Assembly (NCBI RefSeq): GCF_000004825.1 | Contig: NW_008805065.1 | Span: forward strand, 124,001 to 188,000 | Length of the DNA stretch: 64,000 nt | Direction: 5' to 3' | Source: Heterostelium album PN500 | Taxonomy: Eukaryota > Evosea > Eumycetozoa > Acytosteliales > Acytosteliaceae | Shown: positions 1 to 12,236 of the stretch, in pieces | Numbering within the stretch: position 1 is the first letter of the stretch | Layout of the letters: every line of letters starts with the position of its first letter | Made by a program: the position numbers and the translations under genes | Notes under the pieces: model-generated | What the model saw: the letters and a program-made list of their open reading frames with translations, nothing else | Told to the model about the DNA's origin: nothing | Databases searched by the model: none

Positions 1-3000
1 GCACCGTCATAAACAACTGGAATTAACAGTTCATTGGAATCGATTCCATTCTTTGTGACAATGAGAGTGATATTATTTGCGTAAATCGGCTGAATATTAT
101 TAAAAATAACCATGATACCAGTGTGTACATCAATTCCAGTATTGACATATCCTTTTCCATCTTGATAGTTGATTTTAGTTGAAAATCCGGTGCTGTTCAA
201 ACCGAAATTTTTTCCAAATACAATCAACTCTCCTCCTTGGTTCGATAGTTTCAATGATTTCTCTAAAATCGGTTCATCATAGCTACGCGATATGTTTATA
301 TAGTAAGGCCAAGCATTGCTAGAATTTCTTAAATCGTATGTATGGTAGGCACCATAGTTTTTGAAATTGTCAACCAGACCATAAACACTAACCAAAAGCA
401 AATTAATTCCAAAACCATACTTCAATTGAATGGAACCTTGGAATAAAGTTCCAGTGGGTGTGTCTCTTTTACGCTCCATTGAAACCTGAACGGTATCTGA
501 GTTTTCCGAGGTCAATATAACTATTGGTGTATGTCTTAATGATAAACCAGCTGGTCCTATATCACTGATAACCATCTCAAATTGAACTGTTCTGTTTTGT
601 CTTCCAGTATCAATGATTTTTGGTGAAAAGTCAAAAGATGTCATTATTGGTGGATCATTATCTACGATAACTAAAATTAAAATACAAACAATTAATTATT
701 ATTATTATTTAAATGATTGTTAAAATATTAATATTCTATACTTACTTGTTGGACAAGAAACTTGAATTTTTAGTTGTGATTCCAATTGAGTTCCATAGAT
801 TGATGTCAGTGGGTTCATTGAGACTAAAGCTGGATTGCGATATGCTTGCTTATCATAAAGTACAACATTTGTCATTGAATATGCTTGAGTACGACAGGTT
901 CCATTGACTGGGAATCTAATTTCATAGATACCATCAAATTGATCTCCAAAGATCAATGAAGATGAATTGAAATTAATTGTAATTGGTAAAACGTCAAGAT
1001 CTGTAATTACATTCAAAGATCCATAGGAAAAGCCATTTGGAAAATCGGTGATTCTTATATTCCAACCAATCATCTCCACACCTGGATTGTTTATTATAAA
1101 ACTATTACCTGGAATTGCATGAACTTCCTCGAGAATGGGAGGCATGAAATCAGAAGCTAAAATAAATAATAATTTGATCAGAAAAAAGTTGTTGTTATCT
1201 TTATAAAATATTTTAACTAACCTGAATTGACAATAGTTATTGCTGCAATACTTTCACCGAAATATGACTCCAATGTTGGTGAATCTACACTGAATATTGG
1301 GAAATTTAATTGATAAAACATTTTTCCTTGTATCATTCCTTGGGGTATAGTAAATGGGAGGACATATAATCCCAAGCTTGAATTATAACTTCCTGTATAT
1401 CTTAATGAAAAATATGAATTTATGAATATTGGCTCCAAATATCTGAGATGGCTAGTCAAATTGAAATAGATAGTTCCATTTACGTCACCACCCCCGCTTA
1501 AATCAAATTGATTACTTGATATCTTGAAATATGTAATATTAGTAATGTCAAAAGCTAGAAAATAAAATAGACAGTTAATAAAAAGCTATTTTTATTATTA
1601 TTATTGTTGTTGTTTTTATAAAACAAACACTTACTTTCAGTTGGAACTTTAGCAAGTAATCCTCTTCCGACTATTGGGTTGAATAATAGAGCACTTGAGA
1701 AATAATATTGCTTGGAGCAAGCATCATCGACGGCAAGAGTATAGTCATTATAAACAATGACAGGAGAAACTTCATATTCATAAACTCCATTGAGCGCATC
1801 ACCATAGATGAGAGACGCTGTATTTGTGCCAGGACCGCTTAGAGTGATTGTAGTTACATGACATTCTGAGCTGATATTTAATCTTGCAATCACAGAATAC
1901 CATTGAACTCTAACATAACTAACACTATTTATAACTACATTACTTGCTATCATTTTTATTAAAAATAGAAATAGAAAATAAAATAATAGATTTAGTAGGT
2001 GTTATTTTGAATATATCTATAGAGTGTTTCTTTTTACACTCTAGTGTAAAGTATACTTTTTGGGAGTGATCTAAAAGGAGATGTGCCAAAACCACCAGGA
2101 GAGAAATTTAAAAATAAATTATCTTTTTGTAGATAACTACTTAGAGCAAAGACATTTGAGAATGTGAATACTCCTTGAATTGGGTCATAGCTGTATGGGT
2201 ATGGGTTTGGATAGTTTAGCGCGGAGGATGATGAAACAGATGTAACCAAAACTGGTTTACCGATAGTAGATATATTAATAGTAGCAAATCCCAAAAAACA
2301 TCCTAAACTCGGATCATATCCATTATTTGAAGACAGAGGTTGATTTACTAATAGATAAATTAAGATATATATGTTGAATGATTAATGCTGGAAATATATT
2401 TAATTTTGATGAATATTTAACTTACATGAAAATCTAGTGTAGGTAGATGAGTAATTGTTTGATATGATAGTTGTTTGGTTATCTAGAATCAATGGACTGA
2501 TTTGACCGCTCAGAATGGTACGATATGCAGTATTTTGGAGATAGGTAGAGTGTGTTTGATTTTGTTGTAGCAAAGTGTAAGGAGAAAACGATGGCATACT
2601 TTGTGAGGAGTCTTTGATATAGAAAAATGAATTGGAGTTCTCTACCAATAAAATGTTTACTTTTTCATAGGGGAACATTTGATAATCTTGAACGATTGTT
2701 TTACCCGATGGCGGATAGTTAATTTCTTTAACAACATTTGAAGTTCTGCTAACTGAAAACAACAGATATTAGTTGTTGTACTACTCTATTAATAGTAGTT
2801 AATTGCGCAACAATTAATAATAATACAAACCATTATAGGGGAATAGATTTTTGAAGCTAGTGGTAAAATCAATACCTCTGACAGTTAGCTTTATTGGGAT
2901 ATCGGGTGGAGGTTCACTTGAATATTCCTCAGCTATGGAAATGATCAATGTTTGAAGTTTTGGTGTAAGACCATCTGGTGAAATCAATTTGCAACTGTAG

Positions 3001-3561
3001 GGCGATACTGTTGTGCATGTGACCGGTAGCTGAGATACATACAGTGGATATCCGTTTGGATAGTCCACTATTACATTAACCATCATATTGATTAACCTAT
3101 ACATAGATGGTAAACTAAACTTAAAATTAACTTTACTCATATCAATTTCTATAGAAAACTCAACAAAATAGAATATAAGTATAAAGTAATGTAATGATTG
3201 TTTGATTGTAACACTGATAACTATAACATACCAATACATTGTAATCCAGGAACGGCTATTGAATCGAGACCACCTGAATTGGTGGTGATGTTGATTACGA
3301 GATCAACTGAGGTTTGACCGATTGGTAGTACCATCTGAGTTTGGAAGTTGAACAGCTGATTCGTTCCATTCTCGCCTCTAGAGATCGCCAAACTATTTAG
3401 TGCAGTGGGTCCAGGCTGAACAACGGAAAAGTTTGATGGAAACAATGGTTCTGGATGTGAAACTATAACTGCGAATGTGAATGAACATCTATTGGATTCA
3501 TCTTTTATAGGAGTAGGTTTGCCAATATTATATTCCAACAATGTAGCACCTTTAATTAAAT
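1..3561 (-). CDS. ComC/TIG-like cell-surface protein, 3' part, both ends missing
   Basis: Eight exons can be read on the minus strand: 3561-3233, 3148-2831, 2752-2426, 2347-2057, 1946-1635, 1554-1222, 1156-746 and 670-1 (runs off the window). All introns are short GT-AG introns and every junction keeps the frame with the same phase (one base left over). The protein is rich in Asn-X-Ser/Thr sites and beta-strand-like stretches. Its motifs (YDPIQGVFTF, VDNDPPIMTSFDFSP, GGELIVFGKNFGLN) are those of the large dictyostelid ComC/IPT-TIG extracellular proteins that carry a C-terminal membrane anchor. The first readable exon starts at a splice acceptor. No exon with a start codon or signal peptide was found between it and the next gene at 4488, so the 5' end is lost, displaced or unrecognised. 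The family call rests on remembered motif style, not on a search. Confidence 0.7.
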
Positions 3562-3952
3562 CTGTTTTATGTTTGTAAAATGATCAAATTTATTTATTTT
3601 TAAAAAGTTAAAAAAAATGCGCATTTTTCATGTCTTTAATTAAATTAATTTTATTTACCAAAATAAATCAACAATAATGCTATCAGATAATAATATTTGA
3701 AAGAGATAAACATTTTTTTTTAAAAGTTGTTTTAAAATAAAAAAGTGTAAAATGTTATGATAAGTTTTTAAACAAAAAAAAAAAATCTGAAGATTTTCTT
3801 TGGGACTATAACCCAATCTCAAACTCCAAAAATAATAAAAACCTTCATTTTCCGATATTTTCTTAGATTTTTTTTTAAATACATAAAAATTGTAAAACGA
3901 TCGTGTTTTTTGATCACAAAAATAAATGTTTTCAAGATCTGAAATCTAGAAT
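3562..3952. other. AT-rich non-coding stretch
   Basis: Poly-A/T-rich spacer between the first readable exon of the ComC-like gene and the repeats. A short minus-strand ATG with a few hydrophobic codons lies near 3851, but no splice phase connects it to the exon at 3561. Nothing else is supported. Confidence 0.6.
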
Positions 3953-4021
3953 AACAATTAAAAACATATTATTTGTTGTTCTGAGCTCACATGATGTGAT
4001 TTACGGGGATAGCGGTAGTTG
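3953..4021. repeat. 69-bp direct repeat, copy 1
   Basis: Identical to 5892-5960 except for two substitutions. The core contains the odd palindrome TCACATGATGTGA followed by TTTACGGGGATAGC. It lies about 390 bp upstream of the first readable exon of the minus-strand ComC-like gene, a spacing close to that of copy 2 from the hydrolase start. It abuts the left arm of the large inverted repeat. A shared promoter module or a duplication scar are both possible. Confidence 0.85.
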
Positions 4022-4279
4022 ATAGAATAGTGATATACTTGATATTGCCTTATTTGTTTTAAAAGAGGAAGAGGAGGTTTAGCGGGTTGTTGGAACATTC
4101 TTCCTGACAATACAATTTGTATCCACCTGCAAGCAATACCATTTCTCGATTAAAACTCCACTCATCACCAACTTTAAAGTAATGAGTGGGCGCCCAGCAA
4201 TATGGAAAATGATGATGTAGCAATTCTCAATTTTCCAATCACAACAACAACATCTGCTACTGCTACACCCAATAGCACT
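4021..4279 (+). repeat. Large inverted repeat, left arm
   Basis: The reverse complement of 6284-6544, with about three substitutions and two single-base indels over 260 bp. Both arms carry the GC-rich palindrome GGGCGCCC; a second GGGCGCCC lies just outside this arm at about 4286. The arm begins about 210 bp beyond the stop codon of the hydrolase gene. High identity in non-coding sequence implies a recent duplication or ongoing gene conversion. Confidence 0.9.
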
Positions 4280-4487
4280 GTAAATGGGCGCCCTTCACTC
4301 TAAATATATTTTTGGTTAATAGATAGTAAAATGAAGATAACCTTTTTTTTTTTTTATTCTCAATAAATTAAAAGACTTTAAAATTATTTTTTTTCGGATG
4401 TGAAACAAGAGGTCGAAAAGGTCGGTCCTTTTTTTTTTTATTATTTATATAGGATTAAAAAATGTATCGGAATGCTATATAATTAAT

Positions 4488-5522
4488 TTAGATTACAATG
4501 ATTGGTTGATGTTGATCGACGTAGGTGAGCAAAGTCTGGAGGGCACTGACAATACCGGCTGGATTTTGAATTGGGATAAAGTGACTGGAGGTGTTATCGT
4601 GGATGTGATAGCTCTTTGAGGACAATGAAGCCAAGACATTTTGACGAAGAATCCAGTATTCACCGTTGGAGTCGGCAGTCATTACGACCAATGGGATGTT
4701 GGAGAGTGGAGTGGCGGTGTTCATTGACTCGTAGGTTTGGTTCAAGAGTGAAGTCGATGGGATCATGATTTGGACTTCTTGGAGGGCGGTGTTGAGATTC
4801 TTCTCGGTCATCCACCATTGGTTGTTGGCGGTTTGAGCTTCGATTGGGAAGGCGCAACCGAGTGGGTTCGATGGGATGTAACCGAATTCCAATGGGATGT
4901 TGGCGAGCATACCCTCGACGGCACCGGTTGGGAGCAATTGGAGGAGTTGTTCGATGGCAGCGGTGGCACCAGCCAAACCTGGGGCGTTCTTTGGATCGAA
5001 GGCGTAGGCAGAGTCGGTACCGTCAATGGTGAGGAGACCAACGACTTCGTTCATGTATTGGAGGGCGTAGTTTTGGATGTCGACGGATCCCCATGACCAA
5101 CCGACCATGATGTATGGCGATTGAATGCTGGCAGCATTGAGGGAACCGTGGAGACGGTAGACAAACTCGGTCGACATGAATGGGTATGGAGCTGGGTCGG
5201 ACCAACCGTAACCGTAACGATCGAATACACAAGCACGACTGATATTCATGGTGGAGATGGTTGGGAGGAGTTCAATCAAGACGTTGGCAAAGACCAATGA
5301 TGAGAATGGGAGACCGGCATCAAAGAGGGCAACTGGACCGTTTGACATTGAGGTGTTTGGATTGGCATAACATCTGATGTGCATCTTCAAACCTTGATAA
5401 ACTGGGAAGTGGCTAACACCATTGTCGTTTGCACCAATGTAATTGATGGTTGGGTCGGCCAAAGCGATCATGAAGAAACATGAAATTAAAGCAATTGATA
5501 AGATGATTGATTTTGATTCCAT
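4488..5522 (-). CDS. Secreted alpha/beta-hydrolase
   Basis: Intronless, 344 aa. Residues 1-22 form a signal peptide (short charged start, hydrophobic core, ALAD cleavage region). The nucleophile elbow is GWSWGS (G-x-S-x-G), followed by the expected helix. A late Asp in VVMTADSNGEYW and a His in SHFIPIQNP are good candidates for the rest of the catalytic triad. RACVFDRYGYGWSDP before the elbow is typical of the haloperoxidase/epoxide-hydrolase-like branch of the fold. The substrate cannot be told. An A-rich leader precedes the ATG and codon use is G/C-ending, suggesting strong expression. The gene lies alone between the arms of a large inverted repeat, with the 69-bp direct repeat 370 bp upstream. 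Confidence 0.85.
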   Translation of the reverse strand: MESKSIILSIALISCFFMIALADPTINYIGANDNGVSHFPVYQGLKMHIRCYANPNTSMSNGPVALFDAGLPFSSLVFANVLIELLPTISTMNISRACVFDRYGYGWSDPAPYPFMSTEFVYRLHGSLNAASIQSPYIMVGWSWGSVDIQNYALQYMNEVVGLLTIDGTDSAYAFDPKNAPGLAGATAAIEQLLQLLPTGAVEGMLANIPLEFGYIPSNPLGCAFPIEAQTANNQWWMTEKNLNTALQEVQIMIPSTSLLNQTYESMNTATPLSNIPLVVMTADSNGEYWILRQNVLASLSSKSYHIHDNTSSHFIPIQNPAGIVSALQTLLTYVDQHQPIIVI

Positions 5523-5891
5523 TTTTGTTGTTTTTTTTTTTTTTTTGATTGATATTTCAAATTAAATAATACTAATATAACAAAGATGATACTAAAAGAT
5601 TGATAAGTTGTTGTTGGTAGTTGTAGTTGTTAAGTAATGGTAGTGATACAAATGAGTCAAGCTAACTTTGAAACTTGGATTCGGAAGTAAACTTGTTTGA
5701 CTAAAGATTGACTAGTTGATTCGAAATTAGAAAATAAAGTTAATATTTAACGATGGAAATGAATAAGAACTGAAACAGTTTGCAAATCTAATGAAACCAT
5801 GTACAGAATTGTGAAAGGTAGAAGAGAATCAATTTAAATAGTTGATTATTAATGCTGAGCAAAAATAACATCAACAACAAATAAAATAAAC

Positions 5892-5960
5892 AACAATTAA
5901 AAACATATTATTTGTTGTTCTGAGTTCACATGATGTGATTTACGGGGATAGCAGTAGTTG
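5892..5960. repeat. 69-bp direct repeat, copy 2
   Basis: Second copy of 3953-4021, same orientation, two substitutions. It lies 370 bp upstream of the hydrolase start codon, within the putative promoter, and includes the TCACATGATGTGA-like palindrome and ACGGGGATAGC. Confidence 0.85.
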
Positions 5961-6283
5961 GATATGCGTTGTTATTATTGATTTAATATTTTTTAAAATA
6001 ATAGATTGATTGCGGTAGTGTTGGTTTTGGTTTTGGTTTTGTTTTAATCCAAATAGATTTAGGATAAAAAGTGTAGATAATATTATTATTATTATTAGGA
6101 TGTGGATGTGAGGATGAGGAGGATGTGGAAGATGGTCTAAACAAATTATCTTCTTATCTCTTATAATCCAATTATATTATTTAATTAAGTGTTTTTTTAG
6201 TAATACAATAGGTTATTTTTGGTTGCGTTGAGTATATTAACAATGTCGATATATAGGTTACAGAGAGTGAGAGTGTGTTGTGA

Positions 6284-6544
6284 AGTGCTATTGGGTGTAG
6301 CAGTAGCAGATGTTGTTGTTGTGATTGGAAAATTGAGAATTGCTACATCATCATTTTCCATATTGCTGGGCGCCCACTCATTACTTTAAAGTTGGTGATG
6401 AGTGGAGTTTTAATCGAGAAATGGTATTGCTTGCAGGTGGATACAAATTGTATTGTCAGGAAAGAATGTTCCAACAACCCGCTAAACCTCCTCTTTCCTC
6501 TTTTAAAACAAATAAGGCAATATCAAGCATAGCACTATGCTATC
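6284..6544 (-). repeat. Large inverted repeat, right arm
   Basis: Inverted near-copy of 4021-4279, about 760 bp upstream of the hydrolase ATG. On the plus strand a short open frame crosses it (for example VGDEWSFNREMVLLAGG). The single-base indels between the arms shift the downstream part of that frame, so it is not conserved as protein between the two copies. Confidence 0.9.
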
Positions 6545-7270
6545 ACATACTACTACTGTAATAAATTGGATAAACTCAATGAAGTGAATTGATTGATGAA
6601 ATATAATTATAGTTGTTATTGCAATTTGCAACTTCCAACTAAAAACAACAACTTTCACTTGTTTTTATCTATCCATCCATATACAGTAGTAGATCTCTCT
6701 CTGTTTGTACAAACCAACAACTTCCGCATAGCACACATTCATCTTTTATCCACCAAATATTTCAACAAAAACAAATTAAGTAATAAAAAAATTGATATTA
6801 TCAATATAAAAGATATGGTAGTGTCGACTGGAATGAAAATATAAAAAACAAATATGTTTTTTATGTTATATTTGTGTTGTTGTTGTTGTGTGAGTTGAGT
6901 GAAAGTGTGTGGTAATTGTGATGTATTTTATGGTTAATAAATATTGAAAACACCCACACATAATATTTAATTTTAATTTGGGTTGACAAAAACAGAAACT
7001 TGAAAAAAGTAGTAGTTAGGGGTTTGCCCTTTCACTAAAGAAAAGCCAAATCTGTAGAGTAACCAATGCCAATAGAAATATAATAGTTTTTTTTACTGCT
7101 ATTCTATTGCAATGCATTGGCATACATATAGTAAATGATTGAACAGTTCTAATCTACAAAGGAGTAGTTCGAAGCAATGGCAACAATATGGAAAATATAG
7201 TATGACAAGGTGTAGTTGCTCTTACCAATACACTGAAAAAAATAATGTGTGTTGAACAATTTTAATTTTT

Positions 7271-7295
7271 TAAATAAATAAATAAATAAATAAAT
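7271..7295. repeat. AAAT tetranucleotide repeat
   Basis: About six tandem AAAT units in the long non-coding stretch. Confidence 0.8.
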
Positions 7296-7630
7296 TATAT
7301 TAAATTAAATAAATAAATATAGTTTTATAAAGTAATTATATTTTAAATATTGTTGTTATAATAGTTTGATTCCAAGGAAACAAATAAATCTGAAGTTGTT
7401 ATTTTCCAAACTATTTATAATGGAAATCCAAGTTGATACAAAAACAAAAAAAAAAAAGTATAAATGCACTATACATTAAAATGTAGACATGATATTACTA
7501 CACAATAGCTATACTACTAGTTTTACGATTACAATACTACAATATTTTGCGTCTACAACGACACAACAAATACCAAACTTAAAATTGAGATAAGGGAATG
7601 GATGCAATAGATATATTGTACAATAAAGTC

Positions 7631-7693
7631 CTCACATTCCAAAGTACAACCATTAATTTTCTGATCAAAAGGTAGTAAAGAAGGAATGTGTGG
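7631..7693. repeat. Short inverted repeat with 42-nt loop
   Basis: CTCACATTCC at 7631-7640 pairs with GGAATGTGTGG at 7683-7693 with one mismatch. Confidence 0.5.
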
Positions 7694-7746
7694 TTGGGTA
7701 ATGAAATGTGTTGTTGATTGTTTGATTGATCAAGTTGTTATACCAT

Positions 7747-7828
7747 AAGTAAATGATTGGATTGGTGTCTAAAAGCTTGTTATATTTTTAATTAAAAATA
7801 TAACAAAAGACTATCAAACCATTCACTT
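7747..7828. repeat. Hairpin with perfect 26-bp palindromic core
   Basis: Bases 7779-7804 are a perfect 26-bp palindrome (centre TTTTTAATTAAAAA). Flanking bases continue to pair imperfectly: GTCT at 7767-7770 with AGAC at 7808-7811, and further out ATG-TTGG with CCA-TTCA. The whole can fold as a hairpin with arms of about 40 nt and no loop, a shape seen in miniature inverted-repeat elements. Confidence 0.65.
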
Positions 7829-10800
7829 GATCATTGAATCGATGAAAGTTGTCGATGGCAATAATATTGAAGAGAGTAGATGATTAAAAGAAAGTAGAGG
7901 TAACTTTGAAAATGAACAACACTGGTGTTGAGCTGATCAACCAAACACATCTTTTTTCTTTTTTCTTTTTTTTTTTCTTTTCTTTTTGTTTTTATTGTGA
8001 TCTTGCGTGGAAGATATTAAACGGATGATAGGACAGACACAACACACAACACAACAGACACACCACATACATATAGTACAACACATCTCCCTCAACACCA
8101 CCCACCACCACCACCAAACATATAAGTAACACTTAGTTAGAGTCGATTAATAATTCGCTAGGAAACAAACAATGTTTGGTGTGTTGTGGATTTTCTTTAG
8201 AAAAATGTAGAGGAGTAGTAGTGAAGTAGTTACTGTTGGTGCCATGTCGAACATCACACTTCACATATCTCTTGAGATATGTAGAATAGTATTGATAATC
8301 CCATGGTGGCACTGAATTACCAATGGCACTTGTGATTTAAAACTAAAAATATAATATCCATCTGATCCATCAAAAATCATTTCCACAATCAATATAAAAG
8401 TAACAAATAACAAAACAAGCAAGAAAACAACAGAAATTGTTTGTGGATGATGATGAGGTAGCAATAGTGCGGAAGATCAGATTATATCAAGTAAGAATGT
8501 TAAATATCAAAAAAAGTGAAAAAAAAAAAGTTTTGTGGTGTGTTGTACATTTATATCAAAAGATGTGGGTGGTGTGGTATTGAATATGCGATGCGATGAA
8601 TCTATATGTTGTTGTTGATTGAACAACATGGTTTGTGTGTTTTGGTTGTTGTTTTATAGTTGGTGTGTGAGTGTTGTTAGAAATTGAGTGGGGTTATTAA
8701 GTGACTTTTACAACCATCAATTAGATGGTTGATTGACTCTTATAATTTACATATGTTAGGGGGTGGAAGAAGTGATATTATTTCAATTGGTGAAAAATAA
8801 CAATGACTAACATAATGTTATATGTGAAAAACACAAATAAACAATACCACCTATATGATCAATGTATTGTCTGTTACTACTGACTACATTCATGATCAAA
8901 TGTCCAATCAATCTACCGATTTCAAACCACAAATAATCTTAACCATGTATGTTCATCTGATCAGATTTCCAAATATGGATAAGATTGCTTGTTTGAAATT
9001 GAAAAAGCACGATACCGATGTTTGATTGATTTTCAGTGGCAATAGCGGTGGTGGTATCATATTATTTTGAAAACAAATGATAAAGTGATAACGAGTGGAA
9101 TAAAGCAAGAAATTGTTCCAAAAAGATAGTAGAATTGAAATTTTTTGTTGAAGTGCAAACTGTGCTTATTGAATATTAAATTTACTTACATTATAAGGTA
9201 TTTTGATTGGAGAGCAGAACTAATTTTATGTTGTAGTTGTTGGTTGGACAAAGACAGTTGTTGTTGTTGATTTTTTTTTTAATGATGATTTTCTTTATAA
9301 ATGAACAAACGATTGGTGAAAATTTATAATACTAAGAAGTGGAATGATGATGGACTGATTGTTGAAGGTAATGGTAATGGTAATGTTACAGATTGCTTAC
9401 TACAGGGATGGTATTGTTTTGTAGTAGTTGAACTGATAATATAATAGTAGTACAGGTAGTGATATTACAACGGCTATTTTATAGTAATACAAGTTGGATT
9501 GTTTAAATAAATATAAAGATGTTAATAATTTAATAATACATTTGGGTTTTTAATTTCCAAAATCGATTCCAAAAAGAGATAGATGGATAGGTATTGATAC
9601 AAGAGAGTTGGATGGTAAGTGAAGTAAAGTACAGTGAAAGTTGATAAAACGATCGATCGTGTTGATGATAGGAGCAATTTTAATCGATCAAACACCAAAC
9701 AAATAACGAGATTAATTTAGGAGTCGTTTGATTGGATTGCTTTTGATTTTTAAATAATGATACAATAGATAGCGATGATTATTGGAAAATGGAACTGTTA
9801 TTGATGTCAATAATAAATTATTATTATTATTTTCAGGCAATGACAGGATGAAAAGTAATGGTACAATGGAAAAAAACAAGGTGAAGTTATAATGTTATTA
9901 TTATTATTATTTATCTAATATTATTAATTCTTAATATTTCAATAGTTATACAAAATATATTATTTGTTAATTATATTATTTGTTTTTGGTTGTTGTTAAT
10001 GATTTGGAAAAATGTAAGGGTTTTTATGGATTGTCAATTGTTGGAGAAGATGGTTCAAATTTCATATTATTAATATTTTTCTTCAATATTATTCTTAAGA
10101 GGAGGAACAACATTAGAAATTCTAGCTAAACAATAACAAAATGATAGCGCACAACATGGTGTGGTTGAAGATTAGGTGAAATGAGAATTGTAAGAATTTG
10201 AATAATAATAATAAGTTGATGGGTGTGAAAAGGCATAATTATTTCGTTCTATAATATGATGTTGGTGAATAATACTAATAATAGTTTAATTATAGAATTT
10301 ACTTATTGATTGAAAGCGCTAAGATAGTGGTAGTGAAGATTATGGTGTGATTTCTCATGATATTGTTTTCAATGGGGTATTGTTATTGTTGTTGTTTAGG
10401 TGTAGGCCTGAGGAAAAAAGAAAAAGAAAAAAGAAAAATAGAAAGCGTATACCCTTGCCATCATTCACATTAAAAGTAAAACTACTAAACAAAAGCAAAA
10501 ACTAAAAAAAAAAACAAAAGATTGGTATTGACGCTTCGTTGCTCACGCTCAATCTTGTAATTATTATCATTACTATTATTATTAATATTTGATGTGCAAT
10601 TGCACTGTGTTTTGCAAGTAGTGGCAGGGGTGTGGTGGTTATAAACAATTATTATTATTATTATTTTGTTTTATCGTTATGAAATTCATGCCTATTGTTA
10701 ACAATGTTGATGAAGATGTTTAACAATAAAATAACAGTAGCACTTCTGCTAATCTATAGATGAAATGTTGATCACACGAACAACATCCATATTTAAAAGC

Positions 10801-12148
10801 AAAATAAAAATATTTGTATGTGTTTTTGTTTGTTGCAGTTACTGAAGCTACAGTATCTTAGTTGTCATCACATTTCAAGATTTCTATAGAATCAGTAACA
10901 ACACTACATCACACACACAACCATAACCACACACACACAAAACACAACTTCACCACACCATTCACAACAATAACAACCAATCCAATGCGCACACCTATCT
11001 ATACTAAGGACGACTCTCCATCGGAGAAGAGTATACCCCCATTAACATGTTCTCATTTTTTCTGTTTAAAGTTAAATCCACTAAATATATAATGTATATA
11101 ATGTTTTCAAATGATTTGATTGGAAGTGTGAGTGTGTGATTGAAAAATTGTGTGATGATATTTGTGTGTGTATGGTAGTGATCATAACAATCAAATGTAT
11201 TAATATAATAAAATTTTCAACCACAAACCCCTTTTGGATCTTAAAGGTAGTGATCAAAAATATTTTATTTTATTTTTTACATTTCTAATGAAATGATTGA
11301 TTATATTGACCACTTTTTTATTATTACAACAATAAAAAGTAATTAATTTTAATTATAGCAACTGGTTGAGTAACTTGATTGCTTATGATTACGAATTATT
11401 ATTTTTAAATTATTTAACACAAAATTATTAATAATATAATTAGATGAGTTGTTGGCAGAGATTGTTATTGTGAATCTGTAAATTCTCTCTAGATGAATGT
11501 TGATCCATCAGCAAACACACACACACACAATACCACCACACGAAAATTGAATCGAACATTTTCATTGCATTCATTCAAGCTATGGCACCATTAATGGTAA
11601 AATATTTGATGAATGTGGGGAGAACATATCCAAAATTAGGAGTGTTGGTTTGAAAGATGATCGGACAGTTATTAGAGTGTACGAATAACTTCAATCAAAG
11701 AATCATGATGATGATGATGCCGTTGACAATCGTAGAATAAACAGTGTGATAGATATTATTATAGGATAATTATGGAACAAATAAAACAAAGTTTAACGAA
11801 ATTTAACTAATTCTGAACTTTGAAAAAACAAGAACAAACAGTAAAGAGTAAAGAGGAGGTATGAAAGAGTTTGAAAGAATTAAAGAATCGATTTTTGGAT
11901 TGAATATAAATATATAAACACATTATATATTTATAAACCTTTTATACATATAAATAATAACTAACATACCTTCAGTTAATTACTTGAGATATAACAATTC
12001 AAATAATTGATTATGTTTTATCTAGATAGAGGAGCTGTATAAATAACTGAAATATAGGAACAGAGATCTATGATGAGTTGTTGATGTTACAAATAATAAT
12101 TTACAAATGACATTCTAAAACTGCTTTGAGTTATATAGGTTTTGAAAT

Positions 12149-12236
12149 CCTCACACATCTAATTTTTTGATATCAAGAAATTCTTGGTGTTTTATCAATC
12201 AATATTGGAGAATTGATTGATCAGGTTAATGTGAGG
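12149..12236. repeat. Three-stem (cloverleaf-like) inverted-repeat structure
   Basis: An outer stem CCTCACA (12149-12155) with TGTGAGG (12230-12236) encloses two inner perfect inverted repeats: CAAGAA/TTCTTG (12174-12186) and ATCAATCAAT/ATTGATTGAT (12194-12221). The nested arrangement is unlikely to be pure chance, but AT-rich DNA makes inner stems easy to find. It could be a structured RNA or a relic of an inverted-repeat element. Confidence 0.45.

Noticed and set aside
8261-8464. Minus-strand hydrophobic ORF in the long gene-free region.
   Set aside because: Starts at TTG, has no upstream ATG or family similarity, and composition matches the spacer.
10999-11036. Hairpin ACTCTCC-ATC-GGAGA-AGAGT near the CA-rich tract.
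   Set aside because: Stem is short with a bulge, and nothing around it supports a function.
10862-11092. His/Thr-rich plus-strand ORF.
   Set aside because: Starts at TTG and is a reading of a CA-rich simple tract.
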